Below are positions 32,533 through 39,530 of a DNA stretch of 64,000 nucleotides, piece after piece. A program made the translations under genes and the position numbers. Source of the stretch: JBCCMF01 sp038747545 (GTDB taxonomy: Bacteria > Bacteroidota > Rhodothermia > Rhodothermales > JBCCMF01); contig JBCDJT010000005.1 of assembly GCA_038747545.1 (NCBI GenBank), forward strand, positions 1 through 64,000, written 5' to 3'. Positions within the stretch are counted from its first letter, which is position 1. Each line of letters starts with the position of its first letter. The notes beneath the pieces are model-generated. The model did not search any database. It saw only the letters and a program-made list of their open reading frames with translations, and had not been told where the DNA came from.

Positions 32533-34854
32533 CTAAAACTCGATGCTGAACCCAATCGTGGGTAGCAGGCCTACGTTGTCCGTCTCGCGCAGGCGGTCGG
32601 GCTCGGCGGGGTCTTCGGTGTATTCGAGGCCGAAGACGTTGGTGCGGTTGAGGACGTTCTGCACGTCGATGTAGACGACGCCGTTGACTTGCCGGGCGAT
32701 CTGGAAGCGGCGGTCCACGCGCACGTCCCAGCGGGCATAGGCCGTCGTGCGCTCGCTGTTGAGGCGGTCGAAGTCGGGCACGCCGCGCCGCGTGAGGGCG
32801 TACTCACGTTCAGATGCTTCCAGGTCGAAGGGCGTAAACGGGCGGCCCGATTGCACGGCCAGCCGCGTCCCGAGCTCCCACTTTCCTAGCCGGATACCAC
32901 CCGTCAGCGAGAGGTTGTGGCGCAGGTCCCACGAGCTTGGGCGGTAGACGCCGTCGGCGCCCGTGAACTCGCTCCAGCCGTAGGTATAGCTGCCCAAGCC
33001 GTAGACGCGCTTCGTCAGCTTCTTCTGCGCCGAGAGTTCGAGGCCATAGGCTCGCCCCTCGCCCACCGGAAGCAACGGCTCCGCGCCCACGAAGCCGAAT
33101 CCGCCGCCCAGATTGGCCAGCGACAGCCGCGGGTCGGAAGCCGAGACCGGGTAGTCGGCGTAGTCCTTGTAGTAGCCTTCGAGTGCGATGCGCAAGCTCG
33201 GGATGGGCGTCACCGCCAGGCCGACCACGCCCTGCGTCACGTCGATCCAACGGAGGTCTTCGTTCACAAACGCGCCCTGCTCTTGCACCGCCAGCGACAC
33301 CAGCTCAGGCATCTGCGTGAACCGCCCGATGGAGGCGCTAACCTGCCACTGGCTGGTGAGCGCGTAGGCGGCGTTCAGGCGCGGCGAGACCACGGCGGCT
33401 TGGCCCAGGAAGTCGTTGGCGTCGGCGCGGAGGCCGAGGGTGATGGTCAGGCGGTCGGCGAGGGCGCGCTGCACGAGCTGCCCGTAGACGAACCCTTTCC
33501 ACAGCGCGAGGTCGGTGGTGAAGGCGAGGTCTTGATCGAACGGCGTAGCAGGCGTAGCGCGCTGGAAGAAGCGGCTGTCGATGGTCTCGCGCGAGATGCC
33601 GCCCCCCACGCCGAGCGTCAGGCCGGGCGAGAGGCGGAGGTCGCCGTCGGTGCGGAGACGCCACGCGCTTTCTTCGGCGTCGTTGGAGAGCAGCGCGGCG
33701 CCCGTCTCGTCCTCATCGGCGAAGCGAAACTCCTGGTAGCTGCGGCTGAACGCGGTGGTGAAGAAGCCGTTGTTGACGAGGTGACGCCACGAGAGCCCCG
33801 TGGTGTAGCTACGCTGGTCGTTATCTAACACCTGCGAGACGATTTCCTGCCCCTCAAAGTCGTCGGGATCGTCAGGTGCTACGATGTCGAAGTCGTCCAC
33901 CGCCCACAAACCGAAGAAGACGAGGCGGTCTTTGGGCGAGATAGTCCACTCGGTGCGGTTCTGGAAGTCCCAGTACGCCGGGCGGATGGGCAGGCCGATG
34001 GCCTCGAACAAGAACTGGAGGTAGCTGCGGCGTGCCGAGAACGTCCAGTTGAAGTCCGGCCCCGACGACCCATCGAGCGACAGCGCCGTCTCGGTGGCGC
34101 CCAGCGTGAAGTCACCCGCCAGCGTCTCGGGGCTGCCCGGCCGGTTCTCCACCACCAGCACCGACGAGGCCGCATCGCCGTAGCGCACAGGGAAGCCGCT
34201 GGTGTAGAACGTGGCCTCGCGGATGAAGTCGACGTTCAGCAGCCCGAGCGCACCGCCCGAGGCGCCCTGCGTGGCGAAGTGGTTGATCTGCGGGATTTCG
34301 ATGCCGTCCACGAAGTAGGCGTTCTCGCTCGGCCCGCCACCGCGCACGAGCAAGTCGTTGCGGTTATCGACGCCCGTGGCCACACCGGGCAGTGCCAGCA
34401 GTGAGCGCGAGATGTCGTTCTGCCCGCCCGGCGTGCGGCGGATCTCCTCCGGCCCCAACGCCTGCACCGACACGGGCGAGTCGGTGGTTTGATCGAAGAA
34501 GCCACTCTCAACCACAACTTCCCCTGCTTCGATGGCCGAGGTCTGAAGCGCGAACTCCAGGTACGTGGCCCGGCTGACCTGAATGACGACATCGGTCTTG
34601 GTCTGCGCGGTGTAGCCGAGGAAGGAGGCGCGAACGCGGTAGCTTCCTGGTTCCAGCCCGTCAAGCGCAAACGTGCCATCGACCGATGTGGCGCCGCCCG
34701 TCAGCAGGCCACCGTCGGCGTCCAGCACCGCCACGTTGGCGCCCGGCAGCGGCTCTTGCGTGACGGCATCGCGCACGACGCCCGTGAGTTGCTGCGCCAT
34801 CGCATCCGAAAAACCGATGCCCAACAGGAGCATCACTACCACTACAAACCGCAT
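32533..34854 (-). CDS. TonB-dependent receptor with carboxypeptidase-regulatory-like N-terminus
   Basis: 773 residues. Signal peptide to AMAQ (about residue 20); carboxypeptidase-regulatory-like domain about 22-105 (LTGVVRDAVTQEPLPGANVA); plug about 120-235 (NDISRSLLALPGVATGVDN, LLVRGGGPSENAYFVDGIE); 22-strand-type barrel to the terminal aromatic FSIEF. No STN domain, so it is not tied to FecR signalling, unlike the receptor at 16203-19088. No SusD partner lies next to it; substrate unknown. The frame runs upstream across rtcB but only as an antisense-phase shadow. Confidence 0.9.
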   Translation of the reverse strand: MRFVVVVMLLLGIGFSDAMAQQLTGVVRDAVTQEPLPGANVAVLDADGGLLTGGATSVDGTFALDGLEPGSYRVRASFLGYTAQTKTDVVIQVSRATYLEFALQTSAIEAGEVVVESGFFDQTTDSPVSVQALGPEEIRRTPGGQNDISRSLLALPGVATGVDNRNDLLVRGGGPSENAYFVDGIEIPQINHFATQGASGGALGLLNVDFIREATFYTSGFPVRYGDAASSVLVVENRPGSPETLAGDFTLGATETALSLDGSSGPDFNWTFSARRSYLQFLFEAIGLPIRPAYWDFQNRTEWTISPKDRLVFFGLWAVDDFDIVAPDDPDDFEGQEIVSQVLDNDQRSYTTGLSWRHLVNNGFFTTAFSRSYQEFRFADEDETGAALLSNDAEESAWRLRTDGDLRLSPGLTLGVGGGISRETIDSRFFQRATPATPFDQDLAFTTDLALWKGFVYGQLVQRALADRLTITLGLRADANDFLGQAAVVSPRLNAAYALTSQWQVSASIGRFTQMPELVSLAVQEQGAFVNEDLRWIDVTQGVVGLAVTPIPSLRIALEGYYKDYADYPVSASDPRLSLANLGGGFGFVGAEPLLPVGEGRAYGLELSAQKKLTKRVYGLGSYTYGWSEFTGADGVYRPSSWDLRHNLSLTGGIRLGKWELGTRLAVQSGRPFTPFDLEASEREYALTRRGVPDFDRLNSERTTAYARWDVRVDRRFQIARQVNGVVYIDVQNVLNRTNVFGLEYTEDPAEPDRLRETDNVGLLPTIGFSIEF

Positions 34855-34993
34855 ACAGAAGCCACAGGAGATGGTGTGAGGATGTTTCCAGAAATCAGAG
34901 GAGCGTAGGCGCGTTCCAGCGGTCACCACATCTTGCCATAGCGCCTCTCGCAAGCCTTGAGGAGGGCCGCGTGACTCCACTAGGCCCACAGCC

Positions 34994-35019
34994 GGCAGGC
35001 CCCAGACCTGAGACCTGCC
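34994..35019 (-). other. Hairpin between rtcB and the TonB receptor
   Basis: On the minus strand GGCAGGTCTC, loop AGGTCT, GGGGCCTGCC: ten pairs including two G-T. It is located 21 bp after the rtcB stop and 140 bp before the receptor start. There is no T tract, so it may be a processing or stabilising structure for the rtcB 3' end. Confidence 0.4.
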
Positions 35020-35039
35020 GACGTTGGACCTACGACCTA

Positions 35040-36446
35040 CTACGCCATCAGCACGAGGCGCGGCTTGAACGTGGCGAGCGGCTCGATGAGGTCGGCCTGC
35101 ATGGCTAAGACCTCGCCGATGTCCTTGTAGGCCTGCGGGGCCTCGTCCATGCCGCCTTGCAGCAGCTCCACCCCGCGCTCGGCCAGCCACGCGTCGCGGT
35201 CGGCCTTGGGGATGGTGTTGAACGCCTGCTTCCGGCTCATCACCCGCCCGGCACCGTGGCTCGCGCTGTTGATAGACGCCTCGCTCCCCAGCCCACGGAC
35301 GAGGTACGAGTTGTGGCCCTGCGAACCCGGAATGATACCGAGCACATCGCGGTGCGCAGGCGTGGCGCCCTTGCGGTGTACGACCACCTCGCGGCCGTTC
35401 CAGGCCTCCAGCCACGCGAAGTTGTGGTGGTTCTCCACCTGCTTCACGGGCTTCAGCCCCAACCGCTTGGTGATGCTGCGGTGGATGACGTGGTGGCACG
35501 CCGAGGCGAAACGCCCCGCTAGGTTCATGCTCACCCAGTACTCCTGGCCCACCTCGCTGTCCAGGTCCAGCCACGCCAGGTGACGCAGCTTGTCCGGCAG
35601 CGGCGTGTGCCGCTGGGCCAGCTTGGAGTACTTCGTGGCGAGCTGCGCGCCCACGCCACGGCTCCCTGAGTGGGTCATGACGGCGAGGTAGGCGCCTGGC
35701 TTCAGCCCCAGCACGGCAGCACCCTGCGCGTCGACCTCCAGCACACCCGCGTCCACAAAGTGGTTGCCGCTGCCGCTAGTGCCGAGTTGCGCGTACGCCT
35801 TGTCTTTGAGGTGCTTGAGCATCTTCGTGGCCTGCCAGTCCGGGTCGTCGAGCACCGCGTGCGTGCGGCGCTCGTACTTGCCGAACGAGGCGCCCACGCC
35901 AAACCGCGTCTCCTCGCGCATGACCTTGGCCACTTTGCCTCTCTTCGAGGCGTTGGTCAGCATCACGTCGGAGTGCTTCGGGTAGATGCTCATCATCATC
36001 CGGCAGGCGATATCCATCCCCACCATGTAGGGCGCCACGGCGTTGTCGAGCGCCACCACCCCGCCGATCGGGATGCCGTAGCCCACGTGCGCGTCGGGCA
36101 TGAGGGCACCGCCCACCGTCACCGGCAGGCGCATGGCGTTCTGCAGCTGGTCAATGGCGCGTGGGTCGATGAGCGCCTCGCCCCAGATGGGCGCCTCCAT
36201 CGGCACCGGGCGGATGTCGCCCGGCTTGGGCTCCGGCGACATCGCCGCGAGGACGGCCTGCGCTAGCGGCTGCAGGATGCTGTCGGCCTCTACGTGCTGC
36301 GGGGCATCCTTCACCTGCTCTAGCGCAGCCAGCACAGCGGCTTCGCCGAGGCCTTCGGCCATCAACTGCTCGGCCGCCTTCAAGGCGACGCCAATCACTG
36401 GCCCTTCCGGCCATCCGTGCTCTAGTAACGTCGTTCCGTTCATCAT
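35040..36446 (-). CDS. rtcB: RNA-splicing ligase RtcB
   Basis: GTP/Mn-dependent ligase joining RNA 2',3'-cyclic phosphate or 3'-phosphate to 5'-OH ends. 468 residues. Mn ligands and motifs visible: MPDAHVGYGIPIGGVVAL near residues 115-132, VGMDIACRMM near 141-150 (Asp, Cys), GSGNHFVDAG near 225-234, THSGSRGVG near 259-267, and the guanylylated His in NSASHGAGR near 408-416. Start at 36446 or 36443; AGGTGAG precedes both. It lies directly downstream of five co-directional tRNA genes, with a perfect 13-bp hairpin in its leader. No archease gene is nearby. Confidence 0.94.
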   Translation of the reverse strand: MMNGTTLLEHGWPEGPVIGVALKAAEQLMAEGLGEAAVLAALEQVKDAPQHVEADSILQPLAQAVLAAMSPEPKPGDIRPVPMEAPIWGEALIDPRAIDQLQNAMRLPVTVGGALMPDAHVGYGIPIGGVVALDNAVAPYMVGMDIACRMMMSIYPKHSDVMLTNASKRGKVAKVMREETRFGVGASFGKYERRTHAVLDDPDWQATKMLKHLKDKAYAQLGTSGSGNHFVDAGVLEVDAQGAAVLGLKPGAYLAVMTHSGSRGVGAQLATKYSKLAQRHTPLPDKLRHLAWLDLDSEVGQEYWVSMNLAGRFASACHHVIHRSITKRLGLKPVKQVENHHNFAWLEAWNGREVVVHRKGATPAHRDVLGIIPGSQGHNSYLVRGLGSEASINSASHGAGRVMSRKQAFNTIPKADRDAWLAERGVELLQGGMDEAPQAYKDIGEVLAMQADLIEPLATFKPRLVLMA

Positions 36447-36516
36447 AATGCTCACCTGCTCTGTCGAGCAGTCTGTGTGGCGTTGTTGTTGATACTCCTC
36501 GGCTCGCCCGGTCACG

Positions 36517-36551
36517 GGGGCCGACCGCCTCACCACATGGCGGTCGGCCCC
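36517..36551 (-). other. Perfect 13-bp hairpin in rtcB leader
   Basis: On the minus strand GGGGCCGACCGCC, 9-nt loop ATGTGGTGA, GGCGGTCGGCCCC. It lies between the last tRNA gene (ends at 36658) and the rtcB start (36446), about 70 nt before the ATG. No U tract follows, so it is not a simple intrinsic terminator; it may separate tRNA processing from rtcB mRNA or control rtcB expression. Confidence 0.7.
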
Positions 36552-36657
36552 AGGCTGCTGGTACACTTCCCTACCCAGTCAGCACAATCGGGAAGAGATG
36601 CGGCCAGACCTCGTGTGCGCCGCCTCGTCCAATGGCAAACGCGTCGCACGCTGGGTG

Positions 36658-36730
36658 CAGGCCTGGAAGGGTTCGAACCTTCAACCTTCGGAGCCAAAGT
36701 CCGACGCTCTGCCAGTTGAGCTACAGGCCT
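36658..36730 (-). tRNA. tRNA-Gln (anticodon TTG)
   Basis: 73 nt. Acceptor AGGCCTG pairs CAGGCCT, D-stem GCTC/GAGC, anticodon stem TCGGA/TCCGA with loop CTTTGGC (anticodon TTG), T-arm GAAGG-TTCGAAC-CCTTC, discriminator G as expected for Gln. CCA is not encoded. Last of a five-tRNA cluster transcribed leftward. Confidence 0.95.
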
Positions 36731-36747
36731 GGATGCCCAAGGGGCAT

Positions 36748-36818
36748 GGTGACTGATGGGACTCGAACCCACGCCTTCCGGGACACAGCCGGACGCTCTA
36801 CCACTGAGCTACAGCCAC
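36748..36818 (-). tRNA. tRNA-His (anticodon GTG)
   Basis: 71 nt. Acceptor GTGGCTG/CAGTCAC with one G-T pair, anticodon stem TCCGG/CCGGA with loop CTGTGTC (GTG), T-arm GTGGG-TTCGAGT-CCCAT, discriminator C73. The base at position -1 is T, not the usual encoded G-1. CCA not encoded. Confidence 0.95.
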
Positions 36819-36820
36819 AG

Positions 36821-36893
36821 TCGCGGCTCCCGGAGTTGAACCGGGGGCTCCGGCGTATGAAACCGGCGTCCTTGACCTCTAGACCAAGCCGCA
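36821..36893 (-). tRNA. tRNA with anticodon CAT (elongator Met or Ile2)
   Basis: 73 nt. Best fold: acceptor TGCGGCT/AGCCGCG (T1-G72 wobble), D-arm GTCT/GGAC, anticodon stem CCGGT/GCCGG with loop TTCATAC giving CAT, T-arm CCCGG-TTCAACT-CCGGG, discriminator A. The D-arm looks more like a Glu/Gln-type tRNA, and a TTC anticodon can be imagined, but no five-pair stem supports it. Not an initiator: the three G-C pairs in the anticodon stem and the C1-A72 mismatch are missing. Confidence 0.75.
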
Positions 36894-36900
36894 ATCGCTG

Positions 36901-36972
36901 TTGGATCGGGCGGATTCGAACCACCGACACGTGGGGCTTCAGCCCACTGCTCTACCCCTGAGCTACGACCCA
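36901..36972 (-). tRNA. tRNA-Phe (anticodon GAA)
   Basis: 72 nt. Acceptor TGGGTCG/CGATCCA (T1-A72, one G-T), D-stem GCTC/GAGC, anticodon stem GTGGG/CCCAC with loop CTGAAGC (GAA), T-loop TTCGAAT, discriminator A. CCA not encoded. Confidence 0.95.
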
Positions 36973-37002
36973 TTGGATGCTCATCCCGAAGAATGAGCAG
37001 TG

Positions 37003-37075
37003 TCTGAACGGCAGGATTCGAACCTGCGCCATCGGGCTCCCAAAGCCCGCGTGCTTGCCACTACACCACGTCCAG
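37003..37075 (-). tRNA. tRNA-Pro (anticodon TGG)
   Basis: 73 nt. Acceptor CTGGACG/CGTTCAG (C1-G72 as in bacterial tRNA-Pro), D-stem GTGT/GCAC, anticodon stem CGGGC/GCCCG with loop TTTGGGA (TGG), T-arm GCAGG-TTCGAAT-CCTGC, discriminator A. First gene of the cluster. Confidence 0.95.
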
Positions 37076-37119
37076 ATGTACAAACTGTATAAACTCCCTA
37101 GCTTTGCATCGACACCTAA

Positions 37120-37125
37120 ATTATC
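37120..37125 (-). promoter_or_regulatory. Candidate extended -10 for the tRNA cluster
   Basis: On the minus strand TGTGATAAT (TG-N-GATAAT) about 45 nt before tRNA-Pro, in an AT-rich stretch (37081-37200). No good -35 hexamer at the right distance. Tentative. Confidence 0.35.
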
Positions 37126-37486
37126 ACACAAAGCAGAATAAATATCTCTACACTTACTCAGTAGACACACTTCACCCCATCAGGTATATCTACTGATACC
37201 CTTCGACTAAAATGGCTTGTTTATCTAGCGCGTGGCGACCTGTGATCGCCGTATCTCAACCTGCCACCGAGCCATGATCGGGCGCACATGCTACGAGGTC
37301 CTGCAGCGGTGCGGGGTTCACTGCATGGGTCGCAGCTTGAGCCCTGCAGGTCGCACCACGGCATGCTCGGTGAGCAAAGCGACAACCGTTGTCAACGGTT
37401 CATCCGTAAATCGTACGTATGCCATAGCTTCTTTCGTTTTGCGCGATTCAGCCTCTAAATCGATGTTTCTACTACCGTGTGGACGC
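37126..37486. other. Non-coding stretch between tRNA cluster and stable-RNA gene
   Basis: AT-richer than the rest of the window up to about 37220. Short open frames exist (for example 37232-37540 and 37318-37509) but none has a convincing start, coding bias or recognisable protein. One runs through the terminator hairpin at 37487-37518. I see no gene here. Confidence 0.5.
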
Positions 37487-37518
37487 AAAAAAACCCATCT
37501 CCGCGACACAGAGATGGG
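37487..37518 (-). terminator. Intrinsic terminator of the stable RNA
   Basis: On the minus strand CCCATCTC, loop TGTGTCGCG, GAGATGGG, then seven T. Perfect 8-bp stem and U tract: a textbook Rho-independent terminator reading leftward. Confidence 0.9.
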
Positions 37519-37695
37519 CTCAACCAGTAGGCATCAATAATCACTTGATGCTAGGAAGCAGGTCCACCTCGTGGCCATGTATCGCCTTGGGGAGCAAAAC
37601 CCATCTCGGGAAATCGCTTCATGCTCGGCGAGTTGGGTATGTGGTGCTGATGGAGGCGCACGGGAGTGTAGTGTCGCGTGTTGAGTAAATCAGGA
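37487..37695 (-). ncRNA. Putative stable small RNA, 6S-like candidate
   Basis: About 210 nt between a strong promoter (37702-37766) and an intrinsic terminator (37487-37518), with no plausible reading frame. Predicted pairings on the minus strand: end-closing CGCGACAC (37671-37678) with GTGTCGCG (37502-37509); rod AGCACCAC (37641-37648) with GTGG..TGCT (37557-37567); TCGCC (37627-37631) with GGCGA (37582-37586); GAGCA (37622-37626) with TGCTC (37592-37596). A side hairpin GCATCAA/TTGATGC lies at 37531-37551. A closed long rod with a large internal bubble and a hairpin on the 3' side is the architecture of 6S RNA. Identity as 6S is inference; a stable RNA gene is well supported. Confidence 0.65.
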
Positions 37696-37701
37696 TGACA
37701 G

Positions 37702-37766
37702 AATATAGGAGACTCCACTTTTCGATGTCAACCCTTTGAGGCAAAAAAGTTTATTTTTATTTTTGG
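37702..37766 (-). promoter_or_regulatory. UP element plus TTGACA-18-TATATT promoter
   Basis: Minus strand: AT tracts (37741-37766, AAAAATAAAAATAAACTTTTTT) act as a likely UP element, -35 TTGACA (37726-37731), 18-bp spacer, -10 TATATT (37702-37707), start near 37695. Nearly perfect sigma-70-type elements, expected of a highly expressed RNA. The tRNA-Asp promoter at 59662-59691 has the same -10 and spacing. Confidence 0.8.
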
Positions 37767-37767
37767 C

Positions 37768-37822
37768 CGTGACCTACCACAAGAGTACCCTGATCACCTA
37801 GTACCCAACAATCAAGGTCACG
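37768..37822. repeat. Inverted and direct repeats after galM
   Basis: CGTGACC (37768-37774) and GGTCACG (37816-37822) form an inverted repeat enclosing two copies of AGTACCC (37784-37790, 37800-37806) with TGATCA between them. Lies between the galM stop and the UP element of the stable RNA. Could be the galM 3' end or a binding site for a regulator of the RNA promoter. Confidence 0.4.
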
Positions 37823-37837
37823 CATTTACACCTACAC

Positions 37838-38971
37838 TTATCGAATACTGAACTGGTAGGCCGTCCGTGTCTCGTATACCTCGCCGGGGCGAAGGACGAC
37901 AGATGGGAACTGCGGTTGGTTCGGCGAGTCGGGGTAATGCTGCGTTTCCAGACAGAAGCCGTGTCGACGTGCGTAGACCACACCGCCTGTGCCGGTGATG
38001 GAGCCATCGAGAAAGTTACCCGTGTAGAGCTGCACGCCTGGCTCCTCGGTATACACCATCATAAGGCGTCCGGTGGTGGGCTCATGTACCGTGGCCACCT
38101 GCTGAAAGCCGCCTGTTGTATCAAGCACGAACGTGTGGTCATAGCCGTTGCCGTGCTGCAGCTGCTCATGGTCGGCGTCGATGCGCGCGCCAATGGGCGT
38201 GGCGATGCGGAAGTCGAACGGCGTGTTATCTACCGATTGGAGGGTGCCCGTGGGGATCAACGTACTGCTGACGGGCACGAAGGCGTCAGCCTGCAGCGTG
38301 AGTTCGTGGTCGAGGATGGGCGAGGCACCGCCGTCCCTGAGGTTGAAGTAGGCGTGGTTGGTCAGGTTGACAGGCGTGGGCGCATCGGTGGTGGCGTGGT
38401 AGGCGATGTCGAGCGTGTTGCCGTTGATGAGGGTGTAGGTGACGCGCACATCGAGTGTGCCCGGGTAGCCTTCCTCTCCATCGGGGCTGGTATAGCGCAA
38501 CACGAGACCTACGCGGTCGTCATGCTCAAACGGCTCGGCGGCCCACACCACCTTGTCGAAGCCGCGCACCCCGCCGTGGAGGTGGTTGGGGCCGTTGTTG
38601 GTCGCCAGTGTGTGCGTCTTGCCGTCAAGTTTGAAGCGCCCCGCAGCGATGCGGTTGCCATACCGGCCGATCAACGCGCCGAAGTAGGGTGACTGCTCCA
38701 GGTAGCCCTGCAACGTGTCGTATCCTAGGGTCACCTCGCCCGAGGTGCCCTCGCGGTCGGGGACGCGGATCGACGTGATGATGCCGCCGTAGTTGGTGAT
38801 CTGCACCTGCATGCCTGTGGTGTTGGTCAGGGTATAGAGCGAGGCTGCCTCACCGGATGGAAGCACTCCGAAGGGAGCTGTGGTAAGCGTAGGCATGGTG
38901 TTGGACGGCATGGGCGCGGGCGTGCAGGAGAGCAGGGCAAAAAGCAAAGCGAACAGTGAGCGGCAGGGCAT
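37838..38971 (-). CDS. galM: Aldose 1-epimerase (galactose mutarotase), lipoprotein form
   Basis: Interconverts alpha and beta anomers of hexoses. 377 residues. Lipobox-like ALLFALLSC near residues 9-17 gives a membrane-anchored extracytoplasmic enzyme. GRYGNRIAAGRF near 111-122, TNNGPNHLHGG (substrate His) near 131-141, NHAYFNL (catalytic His) near 214-220, and LETQHYPDSPN near 342-352 with the catalytic Glu. Upstream ATGs (39013, 39055) would spoil the signal peptide. Secreted mutarotases of this type are typical of Bacteroidota. Confidence 0.92.
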   Translation of the reverse strand: MPCRSLFALLFALLSCTPAPMPSNTMPTLTTAPFGVLPSGEAASLYTLTNTTGMQVQITNYGGIITSIRVPDREGTSGEVTLGYDTLQGYLEQSPYFGALIGRYGNRIAAGRFKLDGKTHTLATNNGPNHLHGGVRGFDKVVWAAEPFEHDDRVGLVLRYTSPDGEEGYPGTLDVRVTYTLINGNTLDIAYHATTDAPTPVNLTNHAYFNLRDGGASPILDHELTLQADAFVPVSSTLIPTGTLQSVDNTPFDFRIATPIGARIDADHEQLQHGNGYDHTFVLDTTGGFQQVATVHEPTTGRLMMVYTEEPGVQLYTGNFLDGSITGTGGVVYARRHGFCLETQHYPDSPNQPQFPSVVLRPGEVYETRTAYQFSIR

Positions 38972-39040
38972 GGCACTGGAGCATCGAGCGGGAACGGCAT
39001 GCCGAAGGTACATAGCTGCCGGGTAAGATTCAGCGCAACA

Positions 39041-39075
39041 AAAAAAGGCGACCACCCGAGCCGGATGGTCGCCTG
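39041..39075 (-). terminator. Intrinsic terminator after secG
   Basis: On the minus strand AGGCGACCA, 11-nt loop, TGGTCGCCT followed by a run of T: a perfect 9-bp stem with U tract, 25 bp after the secG stop. It separates secG from galM. Confidence 0.9.
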
Positions 39076-39099
39076 TTGCCTCACGTGGAGGGTAGACGC

Positions 39100-39456
39100 T
39101 TAGTTGCCGTCGCCGCCTGTGGCGTCATCGGCGCTGCCGGCTTCGGGAGCTGCTGGGGGCGGCGCGAGCGGTACGGTCTGCTCGATGGGCGCTTCGAGGG
39201 CGCGGTCCTGCAAGACGCTGCCGCGCTGCTCATCGGTGATGACAAAGTTGGTCAACACGCACAAGACGAGGAACACGGAGCCGAGGAACCAGGACCCCTT
39301 CTCCAGCACGTCGGGGGCCTGCCGGGCGCCGAGAATCTGCGTGGTGCCGCCTGCCGCGATCCCGGCCAGGCCGCCGCCTTTCCCACTCTGCAGCAGGATC
39401 AGCAGCGTCATCACGATGCCGATCAGAGCAATCAGGACAATCAACAGGGTAAACAT
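39100..39456 (-). CDS. secG: Preprotein translocase subunit SecG
   Basis: Small non-essential subunit of the SecYEG channel. 118 residues. Two transmembrane helices (about 2-22 and 50-72) around the conserved loop LLQSGKGGGLAG near residues 21-32. The C-terminal tail (about 80-118) is acidic and Pro/Ala-rich, longer than in E. coli SecG, as often seen in Bacteroidota. Followed by a clear terminator, so monocistronic or the end of a short unit. Confidence 0.93.
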   Translation of the reverse strand: MFTLLIVLIALIGIVMTLLILLQSGKGGGLAGIAAGGTTQILGARQAPDVLEKGSWFLGSVFLVLCVLTNFVITDEQRGSVLQDRALEAPIEQTVPLAPPPAAPEAGSADDATGGDGN

Positions 39457-39530
39457 ATCGAAAGGTGTGCTTTGTGCATGTATAGGTCAGCCAAGATACG
39501 GCGCGGTCAGGGCGCGAAACAAGGTAGCCG

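Noticed and set aside
34855..35574. N-terminal extension of the TonB receptor frame by 240 codons
   Set aside because: It overlaps the 3' part of rtcB in another frame and precedes the signal peptide; composition is shadow-like.
36821..36893. Reading the third tRNA as tRNA-Glu (TTC)
   Set aside because: No five-pair anticodon stem supports TTC; only the CAT register gives CCGGT/GCCGG pairing.
37318..37509. 63-residue open frame near the small RNA
   Set aside because: Runs through the terminator hairpin and has no ribosome site or homologue-like features.
37545..37575. Possible SRP (4.5S) RNA from the plus-strand GGAAGCAGGTCC
   Set aside because: The conserved GGAAGGAAGCAG context and flanking stems of SRP RNA are absent, and promoter and terminator read the other strand.
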